Shown piece by piece: positions 1 through 11,660 of a stretch of 64,000 nt of DNA (position 1 is the first letter of the stretch; every line of letters begins with the position of its first letter). The translations under genes were made by a program, and so were the position numbers. Origin of the DNA: Holothuria scabra (lineage: Eukaryota > Echinodermata > Holothuroidea > Aspidochirotida > Holothuriidae); contig CM074187.1 in NCBI GenBank assembly GCA_037179385.1, positions 49,076,879 to 49,140,878 of the forward strand. The letters run 5' to 3'. The notes below the pieces were generated by a model. That model saw only the letters and a list, made by a program, of their open reading frames with translations. It was not told where the DNA came from and made no database searches.

Positions 1-480
1 ATTGAACAAAGAAAAAGGTTTTAATGGACAGAAAATCAGCAAAAGCGACAGAGAAATTTGCAGACATTCAGACTGATAAATACAAGATTTGCAATGAATT
101 AATGGCAAGTAGCTGCTAATTAAATCTTTAATCTACTTGGAATCCTTTAACAATTAATAGCTGAACGACCACAGCCCTAGCTTGAATAGATTTCATACTT
201 GATATGTACTGTAATAGTGAGAATATAGTCCCCATCATTTTGGTGAAGGTTAGAGGTCATCGGGGTCAAACTATGAGTCTTGTGACTTTGAAAACATTAC
301 TAACATGATGGTATCTCAAGTCAGGAAGCTTGGATAGATTTCACACTTCATACGTATTACTGCATTGATTTGTTTGAAGCATACGTGTCTTTTGGTTTAG
401 GTTTAAAGTTTTCTGGGGTCACCATGTGTTAAAAAGCAAAATTTCCCAAGACTTAAATTTCCCAAGAACTACCAAGACTG
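1..480. repeat. Degenerate AGGTCA-type minisatellite remnant
   Basis: Two related stretches start near 179 and 325, each with a form of 'gctt-g-atagatttca-actt', and are followed by AGGTCATCGGGGTCA near 252 or a weaker TTTCTGGGGTCA near 411. The word order resembles the 156-bp units at 54278-55525, where TTCATACTTGG precedes AGGTCAAAGGTCA. I infer a decayed relative of that family; the similarity is only partial and was judged by eye. Confidence 0.3.
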
Positions 481-1264
481 TTTTCTAAGTAAGCAAAGGT
501 CAAAACACACAATTCCCCATGAACCTCCAACATCAAATAGAAACGCAGAGCCTTTTTTTTAACACGTTTATATGTCATTTGACCAGTGACTGAAGGGGGT
601 ACGGAAACTCGATCATGCCATTATTTGGAACTAGTATTGTATTGTGGAAACCTTTATGCATTTTTGCATTCGAGTTAACTCAAAGAATGTTGGCCTTTAA
701 GCGGATCTGTCATGGCTTTTTGTCTGTCAGGAAAACTGCTGTTGCCAATTATAGTACCTGACCCCTGGTTAACAGCATTACTTCCATTAACTGCTTCAAT
801 GCAGAGCAGTTTTGATAACCATTCTGGTACAATGAATAGAAGCCCAACAACTTTATGGTTCATGTAACAACTTACAACAAATTCTTAAATAAGTGATGGC
901 AAAAAAGGAATCAATTTCTAATAGCACATTGAAAGGCTACATCCTCATTCAGCTTGTTTAGAGACAAACTGCAATCAAATGTCAAACTTCATGGACATTT
1001 TCAAATGCTTAAATGCATGGGCATACTATTTGGTACAGTACTGAGAACAGGTCTTGGAAAGATTGAGCATTTGAGTATTTTTTCGAAATGATATTCCATC
1101 CAGGCCTGCCATAATTTGCAAGGAAAAGTTGTTCAGAGAAAAAGTAAAAGCTAAGAGGGAGTATTTGCACTGAAGTCAGCAAATGGTTAAATTGAAAGAT
1201 TTGAGTGAAATAAAATCAATAATCTGTTACGTCTGTTAATAATTTTGTCAGGTACATCAAATTA
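481..1264. other. Unassigned sequence upstream of the first LINE
   Basis: No gene is recognisable. A minus-strand open frame at 675-863 begins with a hydrophobic stretch (LLFIVPEWLSKLLC) and could be a stray exon, but it has no family match I know and no convincing splice context. Confidence 0.3.
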
Positions 1265-1284
1265 ATGCAATTTTTTTTTTTAAT

Positions 1285-1976
1285 TGTTGTTGTGTTTGGG
1301 GATTTTAACTTTCCAGATATCGATTGGCATTCCTGTACTAGTGGGTTACATGGGAGGGATTTTCTTGAGGTTGTGACTGATGGTTTCTTTACCCAGCATA
1401 TTCTGTTTCCCACTCGTGAGGATAATTGTCTTGATTTGGTGTTAATTACAGATGAGAACATGGTTAGAAATGAAGCTAATGGTGGTAAGATAGGGTCCAG
1501 TGACCATGACCTTATTTGTTTTGAGTTACATTGTTTCAGCAATCATGCTAGTAGTGACAAAAGAATTCTTGATTTCAGCAAGGCTAACTTTACTCAGGCT
1601 AAGGAGCTTTTAACCATAGATTGGGCGGCCCGTTTGTCTCACTTGGGTCCTGCTGAGGCATGGAGTGTTTTCCGGGATGTTGTTTCTGACACAACAAAGT
1701 TGTGTATCCCACTTAAGAAAGCTGTGGTTAAAAATAGGCCAATTTGGATTTCTAGAGAAGTTCTTAGAGCAACTAGGAAGAAACGTAAGTGTTGGCGTCG
1801 CTATAGGGCCAGTAAAAGTCCAGAAAACTTAGCAGCTTACAAGAAGCAGGAATTCTTAGTTAAAAATTTGGTAAATGGAACTAAAACTAGGTTTGAAAAG
1901 CAGTTGGCCAAGGAGGTTAAGATAAACCCCAAAACTTTTCATGCCTATGTGAGGTCTAAGCAGAAGCTAGGAGGGT
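1285..1976 (+). pseudogene. LINE endonuclease C-terminal part and linker
   Basis: The frame reads FGDFNFPDIDWHS, then a TREDNCLDLVLIT segment and SSDHDLICFEL, which are the late motifs of the apurinic-endonuclease-like domain that nicks target DNA for target-primed reverse transcription. The SDH histidine motif is present, but the N-terminal catalytic residues are missing because of the truncation. A basic linker follows (RKKRKCWRRYRASKS). The frame runs into a stop at 1994-1996 and is overtaken by the RT frame in another phase at about 1977, so a 1-nt frameshift separates the two parts. Confidence 0.85.
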
Positions 1977-3644
1977 GTGGGGCCTCTCAAAGGTGATGAT
2001 AATACTTTGGTTAGTAACCATCAGGACATGGCTAATTTGTTAAATGACTATTTTGTATCTGTTTTTACCGAGGAATCATCTTTGTTGGGGACATGTAATG
2101 GTTCTGATGTCTCTTCTTCAATCAGTTATGTCATTTTCTCAGAGGAACAAGTTTGTAAAAAGTTAAAGAGTTTGAAAGCTTGTAAGGCCCCTGGGCCAGA
2201 TGGGGTCCACCCAGCCATTTTACGTGAATGCTCCGAGATTTTGTCAGTTCCTCTTTCCATCATTTTTCAGAAGTGTCTGGATTCGAGTTTTGTTCCTACT
2301 GACTGGCGAGTAGCAAATGTTACTCCAATTTTTAAGAAGGGGGATCGAAGTAATCCTTGCAATTACAGGCCTGTCAGTTTAACCAGTGTTGTGTGCAAAG
2401 TTATGGAATCTTTGATTAAGGATAGTTTACTTAAGTATCTTTTAGATTATGAGTTACTTAATCTGTCACAGCATGGTTTCCTGCCAAGCAGATCTTGTGT
2501 TACTAACTTACTGAGCTTTCTTGAAGATGTCTCTTCATCTCTTGATTCTGGGTATGGCGTTGATGTCATTTACCTTGACTTTTCAAAGGCTTTTGATAAA
2601 CTTCCATTAGGTAGGCTAATGGTTAAACTGCATAGGTTAGGGGTTCAGGGCAATTGTGCTGATTGGATAAATTTGTGGCTTCATGGTAGATCTCAGAGAG
2701 TTGCTGTCAATGGAAACTTCTCCTCTTGGAAAGAAGTCACAAGTGGAGTACCACAGGGTTCTGTCCTTGGCCCACTTCTTTTCTTAATTTTCATCAATGA
2801 TATTGATAGTTCTCTTACATCTCGTATAAGTAAGTTTGCAGATGATACTAAGCTTTATAGGAAAATTAGCGTTTTGGATGATGCCTTACTGCTGCAGAAA
2901 GATCTGGATAGGTTATTTTCTTGGTCTCAGACCTGGCAAATGTCTTTTAATGCAGATAAGTGTAAGGTCCTTCATTTTGGTCCCAAAAGTTTTAGCTATG
3001 ATTATAACATGAATGGTTGTGTTTTAAGTAATGTCACCTCTGAGAAAGATCTGGGTGTTGTAATTACTGGGGACTTAAAGTCATGAAAGCAGTGTGCAGC
3101 CACTGCTGTAAAGGCTAATAGAGTGCTTGGATTGATCAAGAGGAATTTCATCAATTTTAGTAAGGATATTGTACTTAATTTGTATAAGCAGTTGGTAAGA
3201 CCCCATCTTGACTATGCAGCTCAGGCTTGGAGTCCCTTCTATGAAAAGGACAAGTTTGTTTTAGAGCAGGTTCAGAGGAGAGCCACTCGCCTCATTCCTG
3301 AGGTGAGAAATTTGCCCTATCATGCTAGGCTTAAACATCTTGGGCTTACCACATTGGAGCTGAGAAGGATTAGGGGAGACATGCTCCAGGTTTTCAAGTT
3401 CCTTTGTGAAAGAAATCCCCTGCTGACTTGTAGTTATTTAAGGGTTCAAGGTAATTCTTGGGTGCGTGGGCATTGTAAAAAGCTTGAAAAGTGTTTTGCA
3501 AGGCTTGACATTAGGAAGTTTAGTTTCTCCCATAGAGTTGTCAACGAGTGGAATTGTCTACCAGATTGGGTAGTTAACTCCCCCTCAGTTCACTGCTTTA
3601 AGGTTAACATTGACAGGTTTTTCCATGGCTGTGGTAGAATCTGA
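1977..3644 (+). pseudogene. LINE reverse transcriptase, one nonsense codon
   Basis: This is the RT domain of the LINE above. It shows CKAPGPDGVHPAILRE, VTPIFKKGD with NYRPVSLTSV, YLDFSKAFD (first catalytic Asp), SGVPQGSVLGPLLF, and the FADD catalytic box at about 2835-2846, followed by W-x-MSFNADKCKVLHFG and the EKDLGVVITGDLK thumb motif. An in-frame TGA at 3084-3086 sits where related elements usually have a sense codon before KQC. The same frame then continues to a stop at 3642-3644 through the LDYAAQAWSP and LGLTTLELRRIRGD motifs. Apart from this stop the copy is well preserved, which suggests fairly recent insertion. Confidence 0.9.
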
Positions 3645-3963
3645 TTGTTTGGGGCTGTAGTCAAGCTTTGGTAGTTTGACTTTTGATTAGGGCTTGGTCT
3701 TCAGGGCATCTTATGGGGCCTTGGCCCTCCTTTGCCCTTCAACCTGTTATGTAATGTTATGTTATGTTAATTGATCTCTGCAAAATGCACACTATAGACA
3801 GACTCAAGATATGAGAAACGACTGGCCCAAAGGTAAGACTAACAGGGTAATTTGAAGGGGAAGAGCAATCGCTGTAAGTTAAAGTTCCATTAAAAACAAC
3901 TAAGTTGATTTCTAAAAATTTATTCCAATTTCTCATCACAAAGGAGGTCTACCCATTATAACA

Positions 3964-4344
3964 GACATGCTCCAGGTTTTCAAGTTCCTTTGTGAAAGGA
4001 ATCCCCTGCTGACTTGTAGTTATTTAAGGGTTCAAGGTAATTCTCGGGTGCGTGGGCATTGTAAAAAGCTTGAAAAGTGTTTTGCAAGGCTTGACATTAG
4101 GAAGTTTAGTTTCTCCCATAGAGTTGTCAACGAGTGGAATTGTCTACCAGACTGGGTAGTTAACTCCCCCTCAGTTCACTGCTTTAAGGTTCACAGGTTT
4201 TTCCATGGCTGTGGTAGAATCTGATTGTTTGGGGCTGTTGTGAAGCTTTGGTGGTTTGACTTTTGATTAGGGCTTGGACTTCAGGGCATCTTATGGGGCC
4301 TTGGCCCTCCTTTGCCCTTCAACCTGTTATGTTATGTTATGTTA
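3964..4344 (+). mobile_element. Second 3'-end copy of the CR1-like LINE
   Basis: From GACATGCTCCAGG onward this is almost the same as 3380-3768, with a few substitutions and a short deletion (GTTAACATTGACAGG in the first copy is GTTCACAGG here), and it ends in the same GTTAT repeats. It encodes only the last ~85 residues of the RT protein. About 195 bp separate it from the first copy. I read it as a separate, strongly 5'-truncated insertion, although a local duplication is possible. Confidence 0.85.
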
Positions 4345-7300
4345 ACATGACAAAAGAGCTTAAATATTTCAAATCCAACGTAAAGCAGTGGCATGCTGCT
4401 AAAATTGAATAGGGCATTTTAGCCAATGTTACCCAAGAAAAAGGCATTTTCTCGGTGGAGCTTGTCTTTGTAACTGCAGCAGTTAACCATATTTAAACCA
4501 ACTGGGTTGCTCTATTGAGCAAATAGTCTTTGAGGGGGGAAAATGCCCTTAACTTTATTGATCCCAAGATACCTAGACAGGAAGTTCTCTGATAGATTCT
4601 GGATTATTATATAGTTGCCAGCTGGAGAGCTGGGCTAAAACTTGCTATTTGCTTCTAGCATCATGGGCATACTCCTCACAAATTTCACAATTTTCAGAAA
4701 CAAAATATCCCACATGCCTGACAAGAGCCAACCATTCATAAAACAAGATAATTTGATTAATTTTACTTTGGATTCATACTGCATTTTCTCTTAAATGTGC
4801 AATTGCCAACACTTTAGGCTAGTTCTCAGATGTACAGCAGCAGCATTTTCATATATGCATGGGCTTGTCTCTGGGAATGATGCAGTGTCTTGCCTCTTTT
4901 TTCGTACATCCTGATAAGTCTAATGTTAGGGTTTTACACTAACTGTTAGTTTTGTAAAGGCCTGAAGTCAAAAGGCTGATTCTGCCATATTGCAAGTAAT
5001 TGATCATAGCCTATATTCCTAGGCTGTAGTCCTGGGCACAACCGAATTTTGTTGATGCACTTATCAATTGCAAAACCCATTCTCTGACCCCTGGGCAGTG
5101 GTGAGTCAAATTATTTTGTGTTGTGATGCAGGTTTGTGTCAAATTTCTAAAATGTTGCATCAAGCAACATAGAATATTGTAGGGCTGCATCACAATCTCC
5201 TAGGTCTAGGTCCACAGAGAACCTTGAACGATTTTTAACTAGGCATAGGCCTAGTAAGTATGCCTCTAACCTATGCCATGGCACCTTCCGAGTCAAACTA
5301 CAGTAACCGTAACGTACGCGGGCCTTGCCTAGGCTAAGTGTTACACTTATTCAGTAAACTAGGCCTACAACTAAGTACAAACGTTACCGGTCGCTAGGCT
5401 ATCGGTAGGCCTTGTATTTTTCTTTGCCCTCAGTCTGTCCCGTTACACTACCTCAAAACTCAGGATACAGCCTACGGTAGAACTGGTCCGACTTCAGTGG
5501 TTGGCAAACCTGTAATTTAAACTGGGCTAAGTAAATGGCCAGCAACTAGCCTAGGCTAGTCTAACTTAGGCTAAACGTCAGGGCCTAATGTTAGGTCAGT
5601 GACCGACAGATCAACTGAGAAGATTTGAGAATTAACTGGCGCATGTGATGCCACTTACCATGACTGACAGTCTGTAAGCTTATTCACTGGTTTCTACTTC
5701 ACATAGGAAAAACAACAAATTCGAGACAGATTTCACAAGTGCATAAATATATGACAGCTGCGCTAACACTTTTAAAAAAAAGTGAAACTTTGCGTTCGAA
5801 TGTATCGATCACGCACAGCCCACCAACCGCTGTATGCTGCGCTGATCGATCGCAGGCGGCGAACCTTCTTAGTATCGATGGTCATGGTACAGTATTTGTT
5901 ATGACAGTATAATACGAGGTAACACACGTGTGCTGTGGACCCGCCGTGACACATTTCAAGTTGCGGACTTACAACCATTATGGCAAGCCCTTAATCAATC
6001 TAATAACATCAGAAAATATAACAAGTCGAACGTCTAGACGAGTTGCGGTGCCGACAAACCAAGTCGTCTTGTACTTTAAAGGTGATTTTATATTTTAGGG
6101 GAACAAAAATACCATTCCAAAATACTTGTATGTGTTTTGCCCAATAGCAGCTAAGTTTAGTTCCACACTTGTAATCTAGGAACATTGTTCATTCACTTTA
6201 GAAATGTGGTTGAGGTGGAACGTGTAACACACCAAAGAAATACTAGATTGCCGGTATGATGAGGTTTGCTCATTTTGAACACATAGTTGACAGTAAATCA
6301 GGAAAAGATGATACAGCAGTTGATTTAGAACTGTAGAAAGAGTAAAACGTCACATCAGATAACATTTCAAACGTCCTTTACAAGCTGTTGCTTGTGCATT
6401 CAATATAAGGTATCCCTAATGTCCCGGCTTCTTAGTAACTCCTTGTACAGCATGAGGGTTTCTGATAAAAGATGGTAAAGCGCCAAAGGCTCAAGACAGA
6501 CCATTCGACCAAACGGACGTTAGTCAAAATTGTATTTTAAGTAGTGCAGTTAATAAGGAAAAACATGCCATTTGTTTAGCTGTTTAGTGAGTACAGGTGG
6601 AGTACACTGTTATGACGTAATGTTGGAAACGATAATGAGTCTGTATATACATGACAGTAACGTTATAGTCACTTGGTTGAAGATGGATTTATGTTAATGA
6701 ACAAAAGGAAAAAATTTCCAATGTTTAACATAAAGAATTTTTAAAGATTAATGGTTTTTAAAAAGTTCTGTACGCTCTGCACCAAGTTTACTCTCAGCTT
6801 TCCTAATAAAAAATTGTTGTAAGTAACATGTAATAACAAGTTAACGAGAATCAAAAGAAATGTCGATATCTCAGATTTACCATAATCTTTACAAATGATG
6901 AAATAAAAAATAAAAAAAAAAACAGCAAAGTAAAAATTCCTTTGTCAGCGTTACTAACACCTACATTCTCTCAACATGAATGTTAATATGATGATATTTC
7001 ACTCTATAGGCCTATTGTCACTGTTTCTCCAAATTATATCAATCCCGCACACATACGTCACTACTAACCCTTCGCCAGTAACTTCTTAGTTCAGTAATGT
7101 ATAGACACTTTAACGACGTTGACCTCCACAAATCAGAGAACCGAATCAATCACTTACAAATCATAAAAGATAAATTGCAACATCTATACGTCCCTTCATG
7201 AAACCCGAATACCAAAAATATCGATGTCCCTAGTTTATAACTATTAGCGGCGATTCGTCTGTCATCACATCATTAAACAGTCTCGCTTCTTCCTACACTC

Positions 7301-9212
7301 TATATCAAGAACTTGTTGTCGCCTTTCTGACAGTGACTTCTTACTACGGGACAAAACTGTTGCCATTGCACTATATAAAAATTGTTTTAATAATTTCCAT
7401 GCATTTCTTTTTCTTATAAAAATAATAATATAGCAAGTTTATGTATAGCCACGACTAGCAACTGATCAAACGATAACCTAAAATATGTAAAAGCAATAAG
7501 AAAGCCAGGTCTATGAATAAGACTGCACTGTCCAGTAAAAAACTCAGTAAAAGACAAATTTCATCATTCCAACCACCCATCTGCAATAGCTCAACAAATC
7601 ACTTTCAAAAAAAAAAACGGACTTCATGAAAAATAAACGTTTCGCTGATAACACCACAGCCAGTGACATTACAAAAAAGAGCGTAACTAGCTTATAAATA
7701 AGTGTCTTGCTACTTTACCATTTACGAAATGAGCCACCTGGCTAAAAATTTACAATTGCGAATTTTCTTGTACCTGTTCAAAACTTCGTTGTGAATGCAA
7801 ACAATCTAAACCCTCTACAAACGGTCCAAATTTAATGTTTACGTTCGTTTAACATAAATATAAAAAAATGATAAGGCAATCATTTTTAATTGTTTTACAG
7901 TGACGTAAATCCAGGAGAAGGCAAGGAATGTCTTTGCTTCCTCAAGTAAAAAAGGGAAAGCCAAACTGTCATATGGCCCCTCAAAATTTTAAATCAACAC
8001 ATTTTTGACAAGAGATGAACTATCCATGGCCTTTAAAAAGACCAAATCAGTTGGTTTTCAAGGGCTTCTCCCCCAACAGAAGACCCAAAGCAGTCCCTGA
8101 ATGATTGTGCAAAACCTTCATTCATGCAGACCTCTTCCCAATATCTCAAACAGATCAACGCCCAGCGTTATAAAAAATGGTTGCTCTCATCACATACAAA
8201 TATAAAACGAGATATGAATGAACATGTTAAAACCCTACCGCGACTACTCTTTACGTTAAACTATGTGTTCATGTTAACAGTTGTTCATCTTATGATGTGC
8301 TCTTCTCCCTAAATGTATAAATATCCCCAAGAACATTCCCTCTGAATTTGGTTTTTTAAGCATTCTTCTTTAGTGGAGCTTCTGAGCAATGGCAGCTCGT
8401 GGTGTAAATATGTGAAGGGATACATAATGAACTTACAATGACTTGTCTTAAATAAAGATGATCATCTTCCCTGTAACCAATAATGCCAAACACCAAAAAA
8501 AAAAAAAAAAACAATTACCACCCACAACAACGAAAAAATAAAATGTACATGTAGATCTTTCGGAACGTATAAATAATACATCACGATCGTCATGTTCCCT
8601 ACTTTCCCCATCATCACACCTTTGACTCTTTTCATATCCACTAGAGCCTTTTTTGTTTGATCCCAACTCTGACATCATCATTTTTCTCCCCTTCATAACT
8701 TTTATCTTGAAATTCACCCCCATACTTTCTTTTTCTTTGTTGCCAATCTTTCCTTTCTACAAAAAAATCTTTGAACGGCCCTTCTTGGGCATTGTTATAT
8801 TCTCCACATAATTTTAAACTTTAAAATAAATTTACCATAACCAGACACCTTGATATAACACAAATATAAATACTCACCAACTCATACAAATAATATTTAC
8901 CTACCAATAACAATGTTTCCCTCCAACAGAAACTTACTTTATGAAAAAACAGTGAACAAAACTCCTCTAAACTATCAAACTTTTTACTCCACAGCAACCC
9001 CGACCATGTCACTTGAAAAGAATAAATCTCTACAAAGAAATCCTCATATAAATACTCAAAATTCACTAAACACCTCGATGAATTAAAACAAATCAACCAA
9101 AATGATGGCGCTGTGTTAAACTTAACAACATATTATTCCCCAGAGTACACACGAACCTGGTTTTTCCGCAAGATTGTTACTAAAAATAGAACACGTTTGC
9201 AAATTTTACGTG
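4345..9212. other. Intergenic stretch without a recognisable gene
   Basis: I see no protein family, RNA gene or clear transposon ends in these 4.9 kb. The part at about 5200-6000 is richer in CG dinucleotides and in GGCCTAG-like words than its surroundings and could be a promoter of an unseen gene. The part at 6300-8900 is very AT-rich with poly-A/T runs, for example near 6900 and 8490. Confidence 0.4.
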
Positions 9213-9227
9213 AAAAAACCCCAATTT

Positions 9228-9278
9228 TCGCTTCTCGGCCTTTTGGCTAAGATCATGTGTAGTATCTGTTCTTTTCAG
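9228..9278 (+). pseudogene. U2 snRNA 5'-end pseudogene fragment
   Basis: About 51 nt match the first part of animal U2 snRNA (TCGCTTCTCGGCCTTTTGGC and on through GTGTAGTATCTGTTCTT) with about two mismatches. The branch-point-pairing GTAGTA is kept. After TCAG at 9278 the similarity stops; the Sm site and the 3' stem-loops are absent, so it cannot serve as a spliceosomal U2. Confidence 0.85.
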
Positions 9279-9449
9279 CCAGTCAAGAATGGAGCCGTAC
9301 ATGACAGACCAATGATGAAAATGGTCTGAAGGCCGCGAGGTTGGTCGTTAAGTGTTGTCCTTCAGTGGACGTAATAGCTTCTTCGGGAAGCAGTATCAAG
9401 TTTGGTTTCGCCGAACGGCCCTTTGCCAGAGGGTCGGGAGGACTTTAGA
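9229..9449 (+). mobile_element. U2-snRNA-headed retroposed element (SINE-like)
   Basis: The element begins with the 5' end of U2 snRNA and carries about 170 nt of unrelated sequence behind it. It ends in GACTTTAG followed by an A run. Exact direct repeats AAAAAACCCCAATTTT flank it at 9213-9228 and 9450-9465, the mark of target-primed retroposition. The U2 start sits directly on the left duplication, so the 5' end is intact. The 170-nt body has stem-forming pieces (for example around 9420-9440) but I do not recognise it. It is either a SINE with an snRNA head or a one-off chimeric retropseudogene. Confidence 0.8.
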
Positions 9450-9764
9450 AAAAAACCCCAATTTTACACTCTTACGAAAATCATATTTCCACCAAAACTT
9501 AAAAACACGAAAGAGAAGTACCATCCCTACAAATTGCACTAAACCGTATTTCGATACCATTTCGATAGAAATAAAGTGCCGGAAAAGTCAGAAATTGACA
9601 TCGCGATAGTAACTGCATTAGCTGCGGTTGCCTGCAAGGCAGGCACCGCAACTAAAAACCTATGGAGAATTTCCTCATATAGGCGAGGATAAGGTTGAAG
9701 TTATCTTGAGGTAAATATGTTCAACTGACAACTTGGAATAGAATCATGTTAGTCATCTGGCCGT

Positions 9765-10313
9765 GGGTGGAGATGGCTCGGTGGTTTGAGCGTACTGCCT
9801 TGCATACTGATCAAATCCCGGTGGAACCACTTGGAAATTTTCCGGGGTCTAAAAATTAGCTTGTTCAGCATAGCTGTTCACAGTGATGCTGAGGGGGTTT
9901 AAAATTGGTGAATTACAAAATTGGGTATTTGGTTGTCCGTTTCAGGAAGTTGTCCGACTCAGGAAGTTGTCCGCTTGCTCAGTTCAGCTGTTGAGCAGTG
10001 GTGCAGAGCAAGTATAACCTCCACCCCCTCCAGCCTTTGGGAAAGTAGCTAAAGACTGGGGATACGCTCACGTCCGTCGGATGGGGACGTTAAATGGCGG
10101 TCCCGGGAGCAGGATTGGGAGCTATTAGTACACGCCTGCCTCGTTACCTCTGAGCACTAGTCGAAAAGAGAAGGCGAAGTTCGCCGGTGTTCATCCACAC
10201 TCACTCTGGCATTGGATCTTCGAAGAGTTAAATGATTAGGGCCTGGACTTCAGGGCATCTTATGGGGCTTTGGCCCTCCTTTGCCCTTCAACCTGTTATG
10301 TTATGTTATCTGG
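9765..10313 (+). mobile_element. tRNA-like SINE with a LINE-derived 3' tail
   Basis: The head has an A-box-like TGGCTCGGTGG near 9773 and a B-box-like GATCAAATCCCGG near 9810, spaced as in a tRNA-type pol III promoter. The body holds GTCCGTCGGATGGGGACGTT near 10074. From about 10215 the sequence (GGGCCTGGACTTCAGGGCAT and on to GTTATGTTATGTTAT) is nearly the same as the 3' UTR of the CR1-like LINE at 3684-3768. SINEs often take the 3' tail of a partner LINE so that its reverse transcriptase recognises them, and that fits here. An insertion of a bare LINE tail next to an older SINE cannot be excluded. Confidence 0.65.
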
Positions 10314-10664
10314 TTGATTCACCTGCACTTTTTGCTGGGGATCGTAATCGCTCATCAAAAAATAAATAAACAAACGAAACAAAGGAATTAACGGACGGAC
10401 GGGAATATTTAATTAACGAAAAAAAAAAAAAAAACCATGAAAAGAAAAATCGCGGACAATTTGTTGTATGTGAGTGGCACCAGATCTTCAACGGACATCG
10501 TTCAACTCAGCGTTGTAAGTTCCTTTCATAACTTTTGTTTTGTAAAATTCCAAATTTCCCGTCCAACATATGCTCTTATATTTTTAAATATTCGTCTAAA
10601 AGGCTACAAGTTTCGGAAACTTATTAAATTGTTGTTGGAGTACCTAAATCCTCAGGAGGTATTT

Positions 10665-11056
10665 TCTGGAGGTTGTGACTGACGGTTTCTTTACCCAGCA
10701 GGTTTTGTTTCCCACTCGCGAGGATAATATTGCCTTCTTTAAGTTAAGCACTGATGAAAACATGGTTAGAAATGTAGCCAATGGTGGTAAGGTAGGGTCC
10801 GGCCAGTGACCATGACGTTATTTGTTTTGAGTTAGGTTGTTTCAGCAATCATAATGGTAGTGACAAAACAATTCTAGATTTCAGCATGGCAAGGCTAACT
10901 TCACTCGTGCTAAGAAGCTTTTACCCATAGATCGGGCGGCCCGTTTGTCTCACTAAGGCCCTGCTGAGGCGTGGAGTGTTTTCCTTGATGTTGTTTCTGA
11001 CACAACAAAGTTGTGTATCCCACTTAACATATCAAGTTATGTTATGTTATAACATA
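10665..11056 (+). mobile_element. Internally deleted copy of the CR1-like LINE
   Basis: The stretch 10665-11028 follows the endonuclease region of the LINE at 1358-1715 (GAGGTTGTGACTGA, TTTACCCAGCA, CATGGTTAGAAATG, TCGGGCGGCCCGTTTGTCTC, ACAAAGTTGTGTATCCCACT) with small indels that break the frame. Right after CCCACTTAA it jumps to the terminal GTTATGTTATGTTAT tail, so the RT and C-terminal region are missing. It is a dead internal-deletion derivative. Confidence 0.8.
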
Positions 11057-11250
11057 ATGTAACAACAATGATCCTCTACCTCCGTACAATCCCAGATTCC
11101 CAAAACTTTTTTGGTTACACGGAACCCAGATTCCCCAAATTTTCTGCAATACAAGCTTCACACATTTTCAATGTTTGTTTAAAAAGGGCAAATGAGGCGA
11201 GCTTAGCGTTCAGCTGCATATTCCTCCGCCGACTGCAGGAAAAGTCTTGA
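11057..11250 (+). repeat. Fragment of the hAT-associated repeat family
   Basis: The string ATAATGTAACAACAA and then CTGCAATACAAGCT and TTTGTTTAAAAAGGGCAAAT recur at 15418-15600 and 27769-27900. It is a short piece of the diverged repeat that fills 15100-16730. Confidence 0.5.
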
Positions 11251-11314
11251 ACACCCCCCAGTTGTCAATATAGCCATGCAGATAGTTATGAGGTTTCTAA
11301 CCAATTGCTTTTAA

Positions 11315-11660
11315 ATTGGATTCCGCCAAAACACAAAAGATGGAGGGGATTGATTACCACTAAACCCTAAGTTCAAACTGATTCTGTTCTAGGTTAAAGT
11401 TACAAGTGGGTTCAGGGTATCAAAAGCTTGCTTTAAGGCTCTTGTAAGGTGCAATTTCAAGGGTTTTAAAGGCCATGTTTTTGTGTAAGTTCAAACATTG
11501 CTGAAAAAGTGTCCTATCTTAAAAGAAACCAAGATGCTGACAATGCTTTACTAATTTTTATGGAAATGAAAAGGGGGATTTTACCCACATTCTTTTGGAA
11601 ACTTTTGCAAAGATAGGACAAATCCCTCCTCCTTACTCTGCCGAATGCCCTGGTTTGCCG
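11315..11660 (+). mobile_element. Small MITE, copy 1 of a three-copy family
   Basis: This stretch aligns along its length with 35196-35541 and, reversed, with 30834-31173: GGATTTTACCCA, CCAAGAT-TGACAAT and GGGTTTTAAAGG-CAT are shared. Its ends (ATTGGATTCCGCC and CCGAATGCCCTGG) are worn and I could not define a duplication. The other two copies have 5-bp duplications, which supports a cut-and-paste origin. Confidence 0.65.

Larger units (their letters stand above)
1285..3768 (+). mobile_element. 5'-truncated CR1-like non-LTR retrotransposon
   Basis: This LINE begins inside the endonuclease domain (FGDFNFPDIDW) and runs through the linker, reverse transcriptase and C-terminal region to a 3' UTR that ends in repeats of GTTAT. 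Missing the 5' part is normal for LINE copies that stopped reverse transcription early. The RT core has YLDFSKAFD, SGVPQGSVLGP and FADD motifs, and the tail has the LDYAAQAWSP and QRRATRLIP signatures of the CR1/jockey superclade. One frameshift near 1970-1977 and one in-frame TGA at 3084-3086 make it defective. Other fragments of the same family lie at 3964, 10209, 10665 and, reversed, 25213. Confidence 0.9.

Noticed and set aside
675..863. Terminal exon of a minus-strand membrane protein
   Set aside because: One hydrophobic stretch only, no convincing acceptor or poly(A) signal, and no known family.
9228..9278. Functional U2 snRNA gene
   Set aside because: Only the first quarter of U2 is present, the Sm site is missing, and a retroposition duplication flanks it.
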